From Paraglaciecola mesophila (GTDB lineage: Bacteria > Pseudomonadota > Gammaproteobacteria > Enterobacterales > Alteromonadaceae), in the NCBI RefSeq assembly GCF_009906955.1, contig NZ_CP047656.1, positions 2,435,501-2,499,500 of the forward strand: a stretch of DNA of 64,000 nucleotides, read 5' to 3'. Shown piece by piece: positions 40,163 to 49,570 of the stretch. A program made the position numbers and the translations under genes. Below the pieces are notes generated by a model that did no database searches, was not told where the DNA came from, and worked only from the letters and a program-made list of their open reading frames with translations. The number at the start of each line of letters is the position of its first letter. Positions within the stretch are counted from its first letter, which is position 1.

Positions 40163-42373
40163 ATGGAACAGCATTCAGCTTTACAAGAATTAAAGCAGCT
40201 ATTAGCTAACGCACCTTCACTGCTTAGTGTATATGACAAATTAGAACCGCTTCTTCTAACATTATTTAATGCCCAGCGCATGAGTATTTTCCAGCGGCGT
40301 ATGCAACATCAAGATTTAGTAGCTCGCTTTAAAACTGGAACCGAAGTTCAAGAAATTAAAGTTCCCATCAGCCCACAATCAATAGCAGGCTACGTGGCGT
40401 TAAGTCAAAAACCGCTTATTGTTAACGACCCATATAGTAGTGATGAACTATCCGCCATACACCCTCGTCTCAAGTTTGCCGATAAATTTGATAAAAGTGC
40501 CGCATTTAAAACCCAGAACCTCATTTGTATTCCTATTTTAAATTCAGGGGTGTTAATGGGCATCATGCAGGTAATCAATAAAAATGACGGTGCTTTTCAG
40601 TCTGCCGATCTCGCCCTCGCTGATAAAGTTGCCCAAGCCTTAGGCAACAAATTTCGCTATGAATTAGGCGGCACAAGTCAACCCTTTGATTACCTTGTGC
40701 ACAGAAAAGTCATTGATGAACCCACATTGACCAAATATGTTCGAGCCAATCCGGAACATGCTCAGCTCGTTCAACGCTTAATGACTGAAAAGCGTATCCC
40801 AGAAGATGAAATGGGTATCGCACTATCCGTGCACTATCAAGTTCCTTATATAAGCTACAAACCCGATCGCTTTCACCTTTACCAAAGTGACAGCAAATTA
40901 AACTTGTCTTATTTAAAACGCAACTTTGTTGCCGTAGTCACTGACGCCACCGAGAAACCAATCGTTTTGATGGCCCAACCTAGCAATGCCAATTTACTCA
41001 TGGAAATTGAAAGTGCCTTAGGTATAGATAACTATGGCATTTCTGTCGCCCTGCCAAATACCATTTTGCAATATCTAGGTGAAGCTAGTGGCGGAGGGGC
41101 TGGCCCAGGTGCAATGGATGAAATACTGGATGAGATTGAAACCAGTGGTCAAGAAGCCGATGAACAAGCGGATGATATGTCTGACGACGCTCCGGCGGTG
41201 GTGCGATTAGTCAGCCGTATATTACACGATGCCAAGCGGCTCGATGCGTCGGATATTCATATAGATGCAGAGAAAAATGCGCCAACCCGCGTACGTATGC
41301 GAATTGACGGTGTGTGCCGCGATATTACTCAAGTTCCCGCATCTCATCATAATGCCGTTATTGCTCGCATTAAAATCATGTCAAACCTCAATATCGCCGA
41401 AAAACGTCTCCCCCAGGATGGCAAGCTTGCCTTTAAGTTGTCGGGGCAAATTATTGAGGTACGAGTAGCAACTATCCCCACTGTAGCCGGGGAAGGCGTG
41501 GTAATGCGTATTTTAGCCACCGGCGGGGCGCTGCCTATGGAGAAAATGAACCTGTCACCGGCTAATAATAAGTGCATTACCCGAATGATTGATAAACCCC
41601 ACGGTATTTTATTAGTGGTGGGCCCCACAGGTTCGGGTAAGACGACGACACTGCACGCTGTGCTTGGGCACATCAATACCCCTGATAAAAAGATATGGAC
41701 CGCAGAAGATCCAGTAGAAATTACTCAAGCAGGACTACAACAGGTACAAGTCAGTCCACGCATTGGGTTCACGTTTGCTAGTGCATTGCGAGCCTTTCTG
41801 CGCGCTGACCCAGACATTATATTAATTGGTGAAATGCGCGATAAAGAAACCGCTCACGCTGGCGTCGAAGCATCCCTTACTGGCCACTTGGTTTTCTCTA
41901 CCTTACATACCAATTCAGCGCCCGAAACCATCACCCGTTTACTCGACTTAGGAATAGACCCAGTTAATTTTTCTGATGCCTGTATTGGGATCTTAGCCCA
42001 GCGACTGGTGCGAACCCTGTGTAAAAACTGTAAGGAAGCCGTTCCCGCGTCTGACTCAGATTTAGACTTTATTCGTCGCCAATATGGCGCAGACTATTTA
42101 CCAGAACTCGGATTGCAATCGCCCTTGATGCTATATACCCCCAAGGGCTGTGAGAATTGTGGAAATACAGGCTATAAAGGTAGAACAGGGGTACACGAAT
42201 TACTGAGTATGACGCCTGCTCTACGCTCATTGGTATATAAAGAAGCCCCCGTCAGTCAATTGAAAGCCCAAGCAATAGAAGACGGCATGCGCACCTTAAT
42301 CCAAGATGGCATTTTAAAAGTCATAAAAGGTGATACCGATATTGCACAGATCCAAATGCTTGCTGGAGTGTAG
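40163..42373 (+). CDS. Orphan GspE/PilB-family ATPase with N-terminal GAF domain
   Basis: About 736 residues, cytoplasmic. An N-terminal GAF domain (about 15-170) is followed by an MshEN/T2SSE_N-like domain that in relatives binds c-di-GMP (about 185-310). The secretion ATPase has Walker A GPTGSGKTTT near 490, an Asp box, Walker B ILIGEMRD, and a zinc-binding tetracysteine (CKNC...CENC). All catalytic motifs are intact. No pilus or type II secretion genes lie nearby. It may power a pilus or secretion apparatus encoded elsewhere, or regulate one by a ligand bound in the GAF domain. ATG at 40163 is preferred (CAGG upstream); ATG at 40151 is in frame. Confidence 0.88.
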   Translation: MEQHSALQELKQLLANAPSLLSVYDKLEPLLLTLFNAQRMSIFQRRMQHQDLVARFKTGTEVQEIKVPISPQSIAGYVALSQKPLIVNDPYSSDELSAIHPRLKFADKFDKSAAFKTQNLICIPILNSGVLMGIMQVINKNDGAFQSADLALADKVAQALGNKFRYELGGTSQPFDYLVHRKVIDEPTLTKYVRANPEHAQLVQRLMTEKRIPEDEMGIALSVHYQVPYISYKPDRFHLYQSDSKLNLSYLKRNFVAVVTDATEKPIVLMAQPSNANLLMEIESALGIDNYGISVALPNTILQYLGEASGGGAGPGAMDEILDEIETSGQEADEQADDMSDDAPAVVRLVSRILHDAKRLDASDIHIDAEKNAPTRVRMRIDGVCRDITQVPASHHNAVIARIKIMSNLNIAEKRLPQDGKLAFKLSGQIIEVRVATIPTVAGEGVVMRILATGGALPMEKMNLSPANNKCITRMIDKPHGILLVVGPTGSGKTTTLHAVLGHINTPDKKIWTAEDPVEITQAGLQQVQVSPRIGFTFASALRAFLRADPDIILIGEMRDKETAHAGVEASLTGHLVFSTLHTNSAPETITRLLDLGIDPVNFSDACIGILAQRLVRTLCKNCKEAVPASDSDLDFIRRQYGADYLPELGLQSPLMLYTPKGCENCGNTGYKGRTGVHELLSMTPALRSLVYKEAPVSQLKAQAIEDGMRTLIQDGILKVIKGDTDIAQIQMLAGV

Positions 42374-42537
42374 TCAATACGCAAAAGACACAGGGTGTGA
42401 ACTTAAGTTCACATAAACACATTATTGTGGCAGGCTCAACATGCTCGGAAAATGGTCTTAATTAAAGATGTTTTGTATATTTCAGAGTCGTAAAACTCGA
42501 AAAATTTACATAACAATAATCCATCAGGGAAACACAT

Positions 42538-45500
42538 ATGTATAAAAACTTGTTCAACGTCGCATTATTTGGTGTGATGTTTGGCTTAAGTGGCGATGCG
42601 CTTAGTCGTGTTGAGACTCAAGAAAGCCAGTCTGCAACTCACGAGGAAAAAAGTAACAAAGATCCCGAATGGGACGTATTGAATCCTCCCTTCGACCTAC
42701 ATGAAGTGTCCATCAACACCAACGAGACAACCTGGTCTAGCTTAGATGTGTCTCCTGACGGCAAGCAGTTTGTCTTTGATATGCTGGGTGATATTTATGT
42801 TAGCCCAATCGCAGGCGGTGAGGCAAAATCGCTAACCCAAGATTTTGCATGGAATATCCAACCAACATTCAGTCCCGACGGCAGTAAAATTGCGTTTATC
42901 TCTGATAGAGACGGCCTTTCCAATGTGTGGGTGATGAACAGCGACGGCAGTAACTTAATCCAAGTCACTAAAGAGAAAAACAATCTCATTCACTCGCCTA
43001 AGTGGAGTCCTGACGGCCAATATATCGCTGCGAATAAAGGTATAATGTCGAGTCGCAGTATTCCAGCAGGAGAAATCTGGTTATATCACCATTCAGGTGG
43101 TGACGGCATGGTGATTAAAAAGCGCGTGCACGGTAACCCTGATCAAAAGAATATTGCCGATCCTGCGTTTTCTCCTGACGGGAAATACCTCTACTATACT
43201 CAAGATATTTCGCCTGGCAGTACCTTTGATTACAACAGGGACCCGCTGAAGTCTATTTTTGCAATCACACGCTACGACTTAAATACTGGTGAAGAAGAGC
43301 GCTATATTAGTGGCACTGGAGGAGCGGTTGTACCGACACCTTCTCCAGATGGGAAATTCATTGCCTTTATCCGCAGAGTAAAAGAGAAAACAGGCCTGTT
43401 TATTAAAAACATAGCAACGGGCATGGAAACTCCAGTTTACCTAGGACTTGAGCGTGATATGCAAGAGGGCTTTGGCTCTGAAGGCTACTTTCCCTATTTC
43501 GATTGGATGCCCAACTCGAAACGCATTGTTTTTTGGACGGGTGGAAAATTCCACTCACTTGATATAAAAACGCAGGTCGTCACCCAGATCCCGGTCCATG
43601 TAGAAGCAAGAGTAAAATACGCAGACGCAGTGCGTTTTGATGTCGATGTTTCACCTGAAACGTTTGATATCAAGATGGCCCGCTGGGCACAAAAATCGCC
43701 TGATGGAAAAAGTATCTTATTCCAAGCCCTCGGCAAACTTTACGTAAAAGACCTAAAAAGTGGCAAAACCAAACGTCTCACTCGGCAAAATGAGCATGAT
43801 GAATACTATCCTCGCTACTCTCATGACGGAAAAAAAATCGTATTCACTACGTGGAGTGACGAAACCTTAGGCAGTGTACGCACCGTGTCGGCCAGCGGCC
43901 GATCAGAGAAGGTTATCACCACAGAACCCGGCCATTATATAGAGCCTAGCTTTTCCACAGACGACAAACTGGTTACTTACAATAAGAAAACCGGTGGCTA
44001 TTTATTGGCTCCTGAATACTCAGTTGAACCAGGTATCTATGTGGCAAGCGTTAAAGGCAAAAACCATAAGCGTGTCGCGAAAAAAGGCGCAGCCCCGCAC
44101 TTTGCTGGCGACAACAGCCGGCTTTATATCACCGAATCAGTAGCTGGTAGCGACTACCCTGAGCAGCAACTCGTTAGCGTAGATTTAAACGGTGAAGACA
44201 AACGTGAGCATCTTTATGGCGGCGACAAAATCGCGGAGTACCGTTTATCTCCGGATAAGAAGTGGATCGCCTTTGTTTATCAATATAAAGCCTACCTAGC
44301 CCCCTTTACCGAAATTGGACAAAGACAAGACATTGGCCCTAAAAGCACCACGATTCCGATCAAACAATTATCAGATCGCGCTGGCGAATATTTAACATGG
44401 CACAGCGATAGCCAAGCGGTAAGTTGGTATCATGCTGCAACGTATTACGAACGAGAACTAAAGGAAGCATTCGCTTTTGTATCAGGTGCGAAAGAAGCAT
44501 TACCCGATCCCGTTACAAAAGGAATATCCCTCTCTTTTGAACAAAATACCGATAAACCTTCTGGCTACAAAGCACTTGTGGGCGGCACGGTAGTCACTAT
44601 GCGTGATGCAGACAACCAGCAAGAAGTGATTGAGAATGCAGTCGTTATCATTAAAGACAATAAAATTGTTGAAGTAGGTAAACGTGCTGATGTGGCAATT
44701 CCCAATGGAGCACTAGAAATTGATACCACGGGCAAAACCATATTACCTGGGCTGATTGATGCTCATGCTCATGGTTCACAAGGTAGCTACGAAATTATTC
44801 CTGAGCAAAATTGGAATATGTACTCGGCCTTGGCATTTGGTGTGACCACTATCCATGATCCTTCCAACGATACGTCCGAAATATTCGCGGCCTCTGAATT
44901 ACAAAAAGCAGGAAAGCGCGTGGCACCGCGAACCTATTCTACAGGTACGATCATCTACGGTGCTGAGGCTCTAGGCTACAAAGCGATTATTAACAGCTAT
45001 GACGATGCACTAACACATTTGCAGCGCCTGAAAGACGCGGGGGCAATTTCAGTTAAAAGTTATAACCAACCTCGTCGCGACCAACGCCAACAAATTTTAG
45101 CTGCCGCCAGAGAATTAAACTTGATGGTGGTGCCCGAAGGCGGTGGTAAGTTCCAGCAGAATATTTCCATGTTAGTGGATGGACACACTGGTCTTGAACA
45201 CTCACTGCCCATCGCAAAAGGTTACCAAGATTTAACCGGCCTTTGGGCTGCAACAGAGTTTGGCTACACCCCTACCTTTGTCGTGTCTTACGGTGGCTTA
45301 ATGGGCGAAGAATATTGGTACGACCGCACAGAGGTCTGGAAAAACGAACGCCTGCTGCGCTATACCCCTAGCTTTCTATTAGATGGTCGCGCAATTCGCC
45401 GCCCAACCGCGCCGGACAACCAATATAATCACGTTGATGTCGCAAAGTACGCTAAAGAACTACGAGATGAAGGTGTCAGTGTTCATATCGGGGCTCATGG

Positions 45501-45882
45501 CCAACGCGAAGGTTTAGCCGCACACTGGGAACTATGGCTAATGACTCAAGGTGGCTTTACACCATGGGAAGCCCTACGCGGTGGCACAATTGATGGAGCT
45601 AAACACCTAGGTATGGGTAAACACTTGGGCAGTATAGAACCAGGTAAATTAGCTGACATGATGGTAGTCGATGGTGATGTGCTAAATGATATTCGTCGTA
45701 GCGAATATGTTAGCTACACTGTTATTAATGGTCGTGTATACGACGCAGCAAGCATGAATGAGGTTGGCAGTAAAACCAAACGCTCCGCCTTCTTCTTCGA
45801 AAAGAACAATAAACTCTTTATGCCAGAAGCGACGCAGCGCAGCATACAAAACAAATCTGAAAAACATCACTGGATACACTAA
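42538..45882 (+). CDS. Secreted amidohydrolase with N-terminal TolB-like beta-propeller
   Basis: A 1114-aa exported protein. A signal peptide (about residues 1-24) is followed by PD40/TolB-type WD-like repeats (SPDGKQFVF, FSPDGSKIAFISDRDG) to about residue 640. A C-terminal amidohydrolase domain has the metal motif GLIDAHAHG near 740, followed by further catalytic His and Asp residues (HIGAHGQ). Similar two-part proteins are annotated as amidohydrolases or prolidase-like enzymes; the substrate is unknown. A good AGGGA lies upstream of ATG 42538, and a strong terminator follows. It is transcribed alone. Confidence 0.9.
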   Translation: MYKNLFNVALFGVMFGLSGDALSRVETQESQSATHEEKSNKDPEWDVLNPPFDLHEVSINTNETTWSSLDVSPDGKQFVFDMLGDIYVSPIAGGEAKSLTQDFAWNIQPTFSPDGSKIAFISDRDGLSNVWVMNSDGSNLIQVTKEKNNLIHSPKWSPDGQYIAANKGIMSSRSIPAGEIWLYHHSGGDGMVIKKRVHGNPDQKNIADPAFSPDGKYLYYTQDISPGSTFDYNRDPLKSIFAITRYDLNTGEEERYISGTGGAVVPTPSPDGKFIAFIRRVKEKTGLFIKNIATGMETPVYLGLERDMQEGFGSEGYFPYFDWMPNSKRIVFWTGGKFHSLDIKTQVVTQIPVHVEARVKYADAVRFDVDVSPETFDIKMARWAQKSPDGKSILFQALGKLYVKDLKSGKTKRLTRQNEHDEYYPRYSHDGKKIVFTTWSDETLGSVRTVSASGRSEKVITTEPGHYIEPSFSTDDKLVTYNKKTGGYLLAPEYSVEPGIYVASVKGKNHKRVAKKGAAPHFAGDNSRLYITESVAGSDYPEQQLVSVDLNGEDKREHLYGGDKIAEYRLSPDKKWIAFVYQYKAYLAPFTEIGQRQDIGPKSTTIPIKQLSDRAGEYLTWHSDSQAVSWYHAATYYERELKEAFAFVSGAKEALPDPVTKGISLSFEQNTDKPSGYKALVGGTVVTMRDADNQQEVIENAVVIIKDNKIVEVGKRADVAIPNGALEIDTTGKTILPGLIDAHAHGSQGSYEIIPEQNWNMYSALAFGVTTIHDPSNDTSEIFAASELQKAGKRVAPRTYSTGTIIYGAEALGYKAIINSYDDALTHLQRLKDAGAISVKSYNQPRRDQRQQILAAARELNLMVVPEGGGKFQQNISMLVDGHTGLEHSLPIAKGYQDLTGLWAATEFGYTPTFVVSYGGLMGEEYWYDRTEVWKNERLLRYTPSFLLDGRAIRRPTAPDNQYNHVDVAKYAKELRDEGVSVHIGAHGQREGLAAHWELWLMTQGGFTPWEALRGGTIDGAKHLGMGKHLGSIEPGKLADMMVVDGDVLNDIRRSEYVSYTVINGRVYDAASMNEVGSKTKRSAFFFEKNNKLFMPEATQRSIQNKSEKHHWIH

Positions 45883-45895
45883 AATTCAGTGCTAC

Positions 45896-45934
45896 AAAGA
45901 CAGTGGCGTATTTACTAAGCCACTGTCTTTTTTA
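45896..45934 (+). terminator. Terminator of the propeller-amidohydrolase gene
   Basis: AAAGACAGTGGC and GCCACTGTCTTT form a perfect 12-bp stem followed by a T-run. Confidence 0.9.
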
Positions 45935-45978
45935 GTCTTTTCACAACTCAAACCGTCAAGACAATTTCTGGAACTAAT

Positions 45979-46007
45979 ACGACAGTCTGGTAAGCTTGCA
46001 ATATAAT
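45979..46007 (+). promoter_or_regulatory. Sigma-70 promoter of the diguanylate cyclase gene
   Basis: ACGACA (compare TTGACA) and a perfect TATAAT are 17 bases apart. The predicted start of transcription, near 46014, is only a few bases before the predicted GTG. Confidence 0.65.
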
Positions 46008-46017
46008 CGGTTTATGA

Positions 46018-47049
46018 GTGACCTGTGTGAAGAATCACGATTTAGAAAATTCATTTAAGCATCTTAAAAATACCATTCCATTGTTGCTCAAGCACAAAAT
46101 TCCCGCAGTGCCGATAAACTATGCTTTATGGTACACCTACGCCAGCAAGGAATCTGAATCTCTAAACGAAACCCTTGATGATGCGCTGCAACGTAATTTG
46201 CCCATATCCGACTCAAAAACAAAAGATTTGTATCGAAAATATGTAGCTGATGAACAAGACATAGATACATGGGACCTTCGTCATTCTCTTGAAAGCATGG
46301 TCATCGAACTTTCCCAATCAGTACAAGATACCCGCAGTGAAACCCGCAACTTTAAAAGCACCATGGACACCTGCATGGATGATTTAGCTAAAGTTGAGCG
46401 AGAAGGGTTAAGCATGGAAGAAGTTATGGATCTTGTCCGCACACTGGTTAGCCAAACAAAACAAATTCGCGGCAGCACCTTATCGTTTAGTACTGCACTA
46501 AACGACGCAGAAAAAGAAATCTCGCGATTAAAAAACCAGTTAGAACAAAGTCAGCAAGCAGCATTATATGATGCATTAACAGGTCTGTGTAATCGCAGAT
46601 ACTTTGATGAAGAACTCGCTGTGAACGCTATGCAACCCAATATGTGTTTAATTTTAGTTGACCTAGATAACTTTAAAACTATCAACGACACTCACGGACA
46701 CGTAATGGGCGATTTAGTATTAAAGGCCAGTGCAAAAAAACTACAGGCAGCCTGTCGAGATGGTGCACAAGCATTCCGTTTTGGTGGCGAGGAATTCGCC
46801 ATCATAGTGCCAAATAGTAAGCTCAGCGTTGCACGGCAAATCGCTGAAACCATGCGCCGAGCAATCGAGAAAATTGGTGTTAGAGATAAGCGCACATCTG
46901 AAGTGCTCGGTGGTATCAGTGCTTCTTTTGGCGTTGCTGAAATGAAAAAAGGCATGAATCCCCTCGCCCTGATACAGGCCGCTGACAAACAACTTTATGA
47001 TGCAAAAAATCTAGGGCGCAATCGCGTGATGCCCATGGCAACCAGTTAA
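46018..47049 (+). CDS. Diguanylate cyclase (GGEEF active site)
   Basis: A 343-aa protein without membrane spans. The N-terminal half is helical and probably coiled coil (about residues 90-180). The C-terminal GGDEF domain (about 185-343) has an intact FGGEEF loop and the metal-binding LVDLDNFKTINDTHGH. It should make c-di-GMP from GTP. The I-site position reads RDGA, lacking the Asp of RxxD, so product inhibition may be weak. The start is GTG 46018 or GTG 46027; neither has a strong ribosome-binding site. Confidence 0.9.
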   Translation: MTCVKNHDLENSFKHLKNTIPLLLKHKIPAVPINYALWYTYASKESESLNETLDDALQRNLPISDSKTKDLYRKYVADEQDIDTWDLRHSLESMVIELSQSVQDTRSETRNFKSTMDTCMDDLAKVEREGLSMEEVMDLVRTLVSQTKQIRGSTLSFSTALNDAEKEISRLKNQLEQSQQAALYDALTGLCNRRYFDEELAVNAMQPNMCLILVDLDNFKTINDTHGHVMGDLVLKASAKKLQAACRDGAQAFRFGGEEFAIIVPNSKLSVARQIAETMRRAIEKIGVRDKRTSEVLGGISASFGVAEMKKGMNPLALIQAADKQLYDAKNLGRNRVMPMATS

Positions 47050-47284
47050 CGAGCAGGGCTTTTTACTCAAGAATAACCATCTATTAACAATCTAAGAGCG
47101 AATCTCAAAACCGTGCATCCATGGGAATGCACCTGACTATTAAATAAACAAAACACCGCTTTATTCGCCGCAACAAACCATGTAAAATCCGCGCATTCTT
47201 TTAAACGGTCGCACGATAACCGTACAAAAGTGTGAAAATTTAGATTTATCTAAAAGAAAATCGGCATCCTGCGGAAATATCTTG

Positions 47285-47290
47285 TATAAT
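47285..47290 (+). promoter_or_regulatory. Candidate -10 element of fusA2
   Basis: A perfect TATAAT lies 35 bases before the fusA2 ATG. No convincing -35 was found at the usual spacing. The remainder of 47050-47325 holds no gene that I can see. Confidence 0.5.
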
Positions 47291-47325
47291 CCCGCGCAAT
47301 TTTTACTCAGACTGAAGTTGAAGCA

Positions 47326-49410
47326 ATGACAGATTTAGCACATTACAGAAACATTGGTATTTTCGCCCACGTTGATGCGGGTAAAACGACCACAACAGAA
47401 CGAATTTTGAAACTTACTGGTAAGATCCATAAAACCGGTGAAGTACACGATGGTGAATCTACCACTGACTTCATGGAGCAAGAAGCTGAGCGCGGTATTA
47501 CTATCCAATCAGCTGCGGTTAGTTGTTTCTGGAAAGACCACCGCTTTAACGTTATCGATACTCCTGGACACGTTGACTTCACCGTTGAAGTTTACCGTTC
47601 TCTTAAAGTACTTGATGGCGGCATCGGTGTATTCTGTGGTTCTGGTGGTGTTGAGCCACAATCAGAAACTAACTGGCGCTATGCGAATGAATCAGAAGTA
47701 GCCCGTGTTATTTTCGTAAACAAATTAGACCGTATGGGTGCTGATTTTTACCGTGTTGTTGGCCAAGTGAAAAAAGTACTTGCCGCTAACCCGTTGGTAA
47801 TGACCTTGCCTATCGGTATCGAAGATAACTTCGTTGGTGTAGTTGATGTTCTTACTAAACAAGCATACATCTGGGATGACACGGGTCTTCCTGAGAACTA
47901 CGAGATCACAGATGTTCCTGCTGATATGGTTGATAAAGTAAACGAATATCATGAAATGTTGGTTGAAACAGCTGTTGAGCAAGACGATGACCTAATGATG
48001 GCTTACATGGATGGCGAAGAGCCTTCTATTGAAGACCTTAAGCGTTGTATCCGTAAAGGAACACGCGACATGTCGTTCTTCCCAACTTACTGTGGTTCAG
48101 CGTTTAAAAACAAAGGTATGCAGAACGTACTTGACGCAGTTGTTGATTACCTACCTAGCCCGACAGAAGTTGATCCTCAGCCATTGACTGACGAAGAAGG
48201 CAACGAAACAGGCGAGCACGCTTTAGTTTCTGTTGATGAGCCTTTACGCGCACTTGCGTTTAAAATCATGGATGACCGTTTCGGTGCATTGACCTTCGTT
48301 CGTATTTACTCAGGTAAATTAAACAAGGGTGATACCATCCTTAACTCTGCAACAGGTAAAACTGAACGTATCGGCCGTATGGTTGAGATGCAAGCAGATG
48401 AGCGTAATGAATTAACCAGCGCTCAAGCCGGTGACATCATCGCTATCGTTGGTATGAAGAACGTACAAACTGGTCACACACTTTGTGATGTTAAACATCC
48501 TTGTACACTAGAAGCGATGATCTTCCCTGATCCAGTTATCTCTATCGCCGTTGCACCAAAAGACAAAAACGGTTCAGAGAAAATGGGTATCGCTATCGGT
48601 AAAATGGTTGCAGAAGATCCGTCTTTCCGTGTTGAAACTGACGAAGATTCAGGCGAAACCATCCTTAAAGGTATGGGTGAGCTTCACTTAGACATCAAAG
48701 TGGACATCCTTAAGCGTACTTACGGTGTTGATTTGATTGTTGGTGAGCCTCAAGTTGCTTATCGTGAAACGATTACTCAAGCAGTTGAAGATTCTTATAC
48801 CCATAAGAAGCAATCAGGCGGTTCTGGTCAATTTGGTAAAATTGACTACCGTATCAAGCCTGGTGAGCCAAACTCTGGTTTCACATTCACTTCAACAGTT
48901 GTTGGTGGTAACGTTCCTAAGGAATTTTTCCCAGCAATCGAGAAGGGCTTTAAAGGCATGATGGACAACGGCGTACTTGCTGGCTTCCCTGTTCTTGACG
49001 TTGAAGTTGAGCTTTATGACGGTGGTTTCCACGCGGTGGATTCATCAGCAATCGCGTTTGAAATTGCTGCTAAAGGTGCATTCCGTCAGTCTATCCCTAA
49101 AGCGGGTCCTCAACTGATTGAACCTATCATGAAAGTTGACGTGTTCACGCCAGACGATCACGTTGGTGACGTTATCGGTGACCTTAACCGTCGTCGTGGT
49201 ATGATCAAAGACCAAGAAGCTGGTGTAACAGGTGTGCGCGTTAAAGCTGACGTACCACTTTCAGAAATGTTCGGTTACATCGGTTCGCTACGTACAATGA
49301 CATCAGGTCGTGGTCAGTTCTCTATGGAGTTCTCTCACTACTCACCTTGTCCTAACAGCGTTTCTGAAAAAGTAATCGCTGAAGTAAAAGAGCGTAACGC
49401 TAAAAAGTAA
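47326..49410 (+). CDS. fusA2: Elongation factor G 2
   Basis: A 694-aa translational GTPase with G-motifs [17 protein letters not shown] and NKLDRMGAD, followed by domains II-V. The N terminus [24 protein letters not shown] and the central [24 protein letters not shown] resemble the second EF-G paralogue of Pseudomonas and Vibrio rather than the main fusA product, from memory. It is not in a str operon: rpsL, rpsG and tuf are absent. A housekeeping fusA is presumably elsewhere. Paralogues of this kind have been linked to recycling or stress, but the function here is unknown. Confidence 0.9.
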   Translation: MTDLAHYRNIGIFAHVDAGKTTTTERILKLTGKIHKTGEVHDGESTTDFMEQEAERGITIQSAAVSCFWKDHRFNVIDTPGHVDFTVEVYRSLKVLDGGIGVFCGSGGVEPQSETNWRYANESEVARVIFVNKLDRMGADFYRVVGQVKKVLAANPLVMTLPIGIEDNFVGVVDVLTKQAYIWDDTGLPENYEITDVPADMVDKVNEYHEMLVETAVEQDDDLMMAYMDGEEPSIEDLKRCIRKGTRDMSFFPTYCGSAFKNKGMQNVLDAVVDYLPSPTEVDPQPLTDEEGNETGEHALVSVDEPLRALAFKIMDDRFGALTFVRIYSGKLNKGDTILNSATGKTERIGRMVEMQADERNELTSAQAGDIIAIVGMKNVQTGHTLCDVKHPCTLEAMIFPDPVISIAVAPKDKNGSEKMGIAIGKMVAEDPSFRVETDEDSGETILKGMGELHLDIKVDILKRTYGVDLIVGEPQVAYRETITQAVEDSYTHKKQSGGSGQFGKIDYRIKPGEPNSGFTFTSTVVGGNVPKEFFPAIEKGFKGMMDNGVLAGFPVLDVEVELYDGGFHAVDSSAIAFEIAAKGAFRQSIPKAGPQLIEPIMKVDVFTPDDHVGDVIGDLNRRRGMIKDQEAGVTGVRVKADVPLSEMFGYIGSLRTMTSGRGQFSMEFSHYSPCPNSVSEKVIAEVKERNAKK

Positions 49411-49429
49411 ACGCTTTATAGCTTTATAG

Positions 49430-49466
49430 AAAAAGCCCCGCTGGTGAAAACCGGCGGGGCTTTTTT
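49430..49466 (+). terminator. Terminator of fusA2
   Basis: AAAAAGCCCCGC and GCGGGGCTTTTTT form a long GC-rich stem ending in a T6 run. Confidence 0.92.
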
Positions 49467-49570
49467 GTATTCTCGATACGGTTATTTTTCATCAAATTTG
49501 CATGTTTGCAGACTTTAGGGCAACGTTTGTATTGATTGCGTCATCTATCAACGACCTTAAGGACAACGCC

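Noticed and set aside
47326..49410. Primary fusA of a str operon
   Set aside because: rpsL, rpsG and tuf are absent, and the sequence looks like the second EF-G paralogue.
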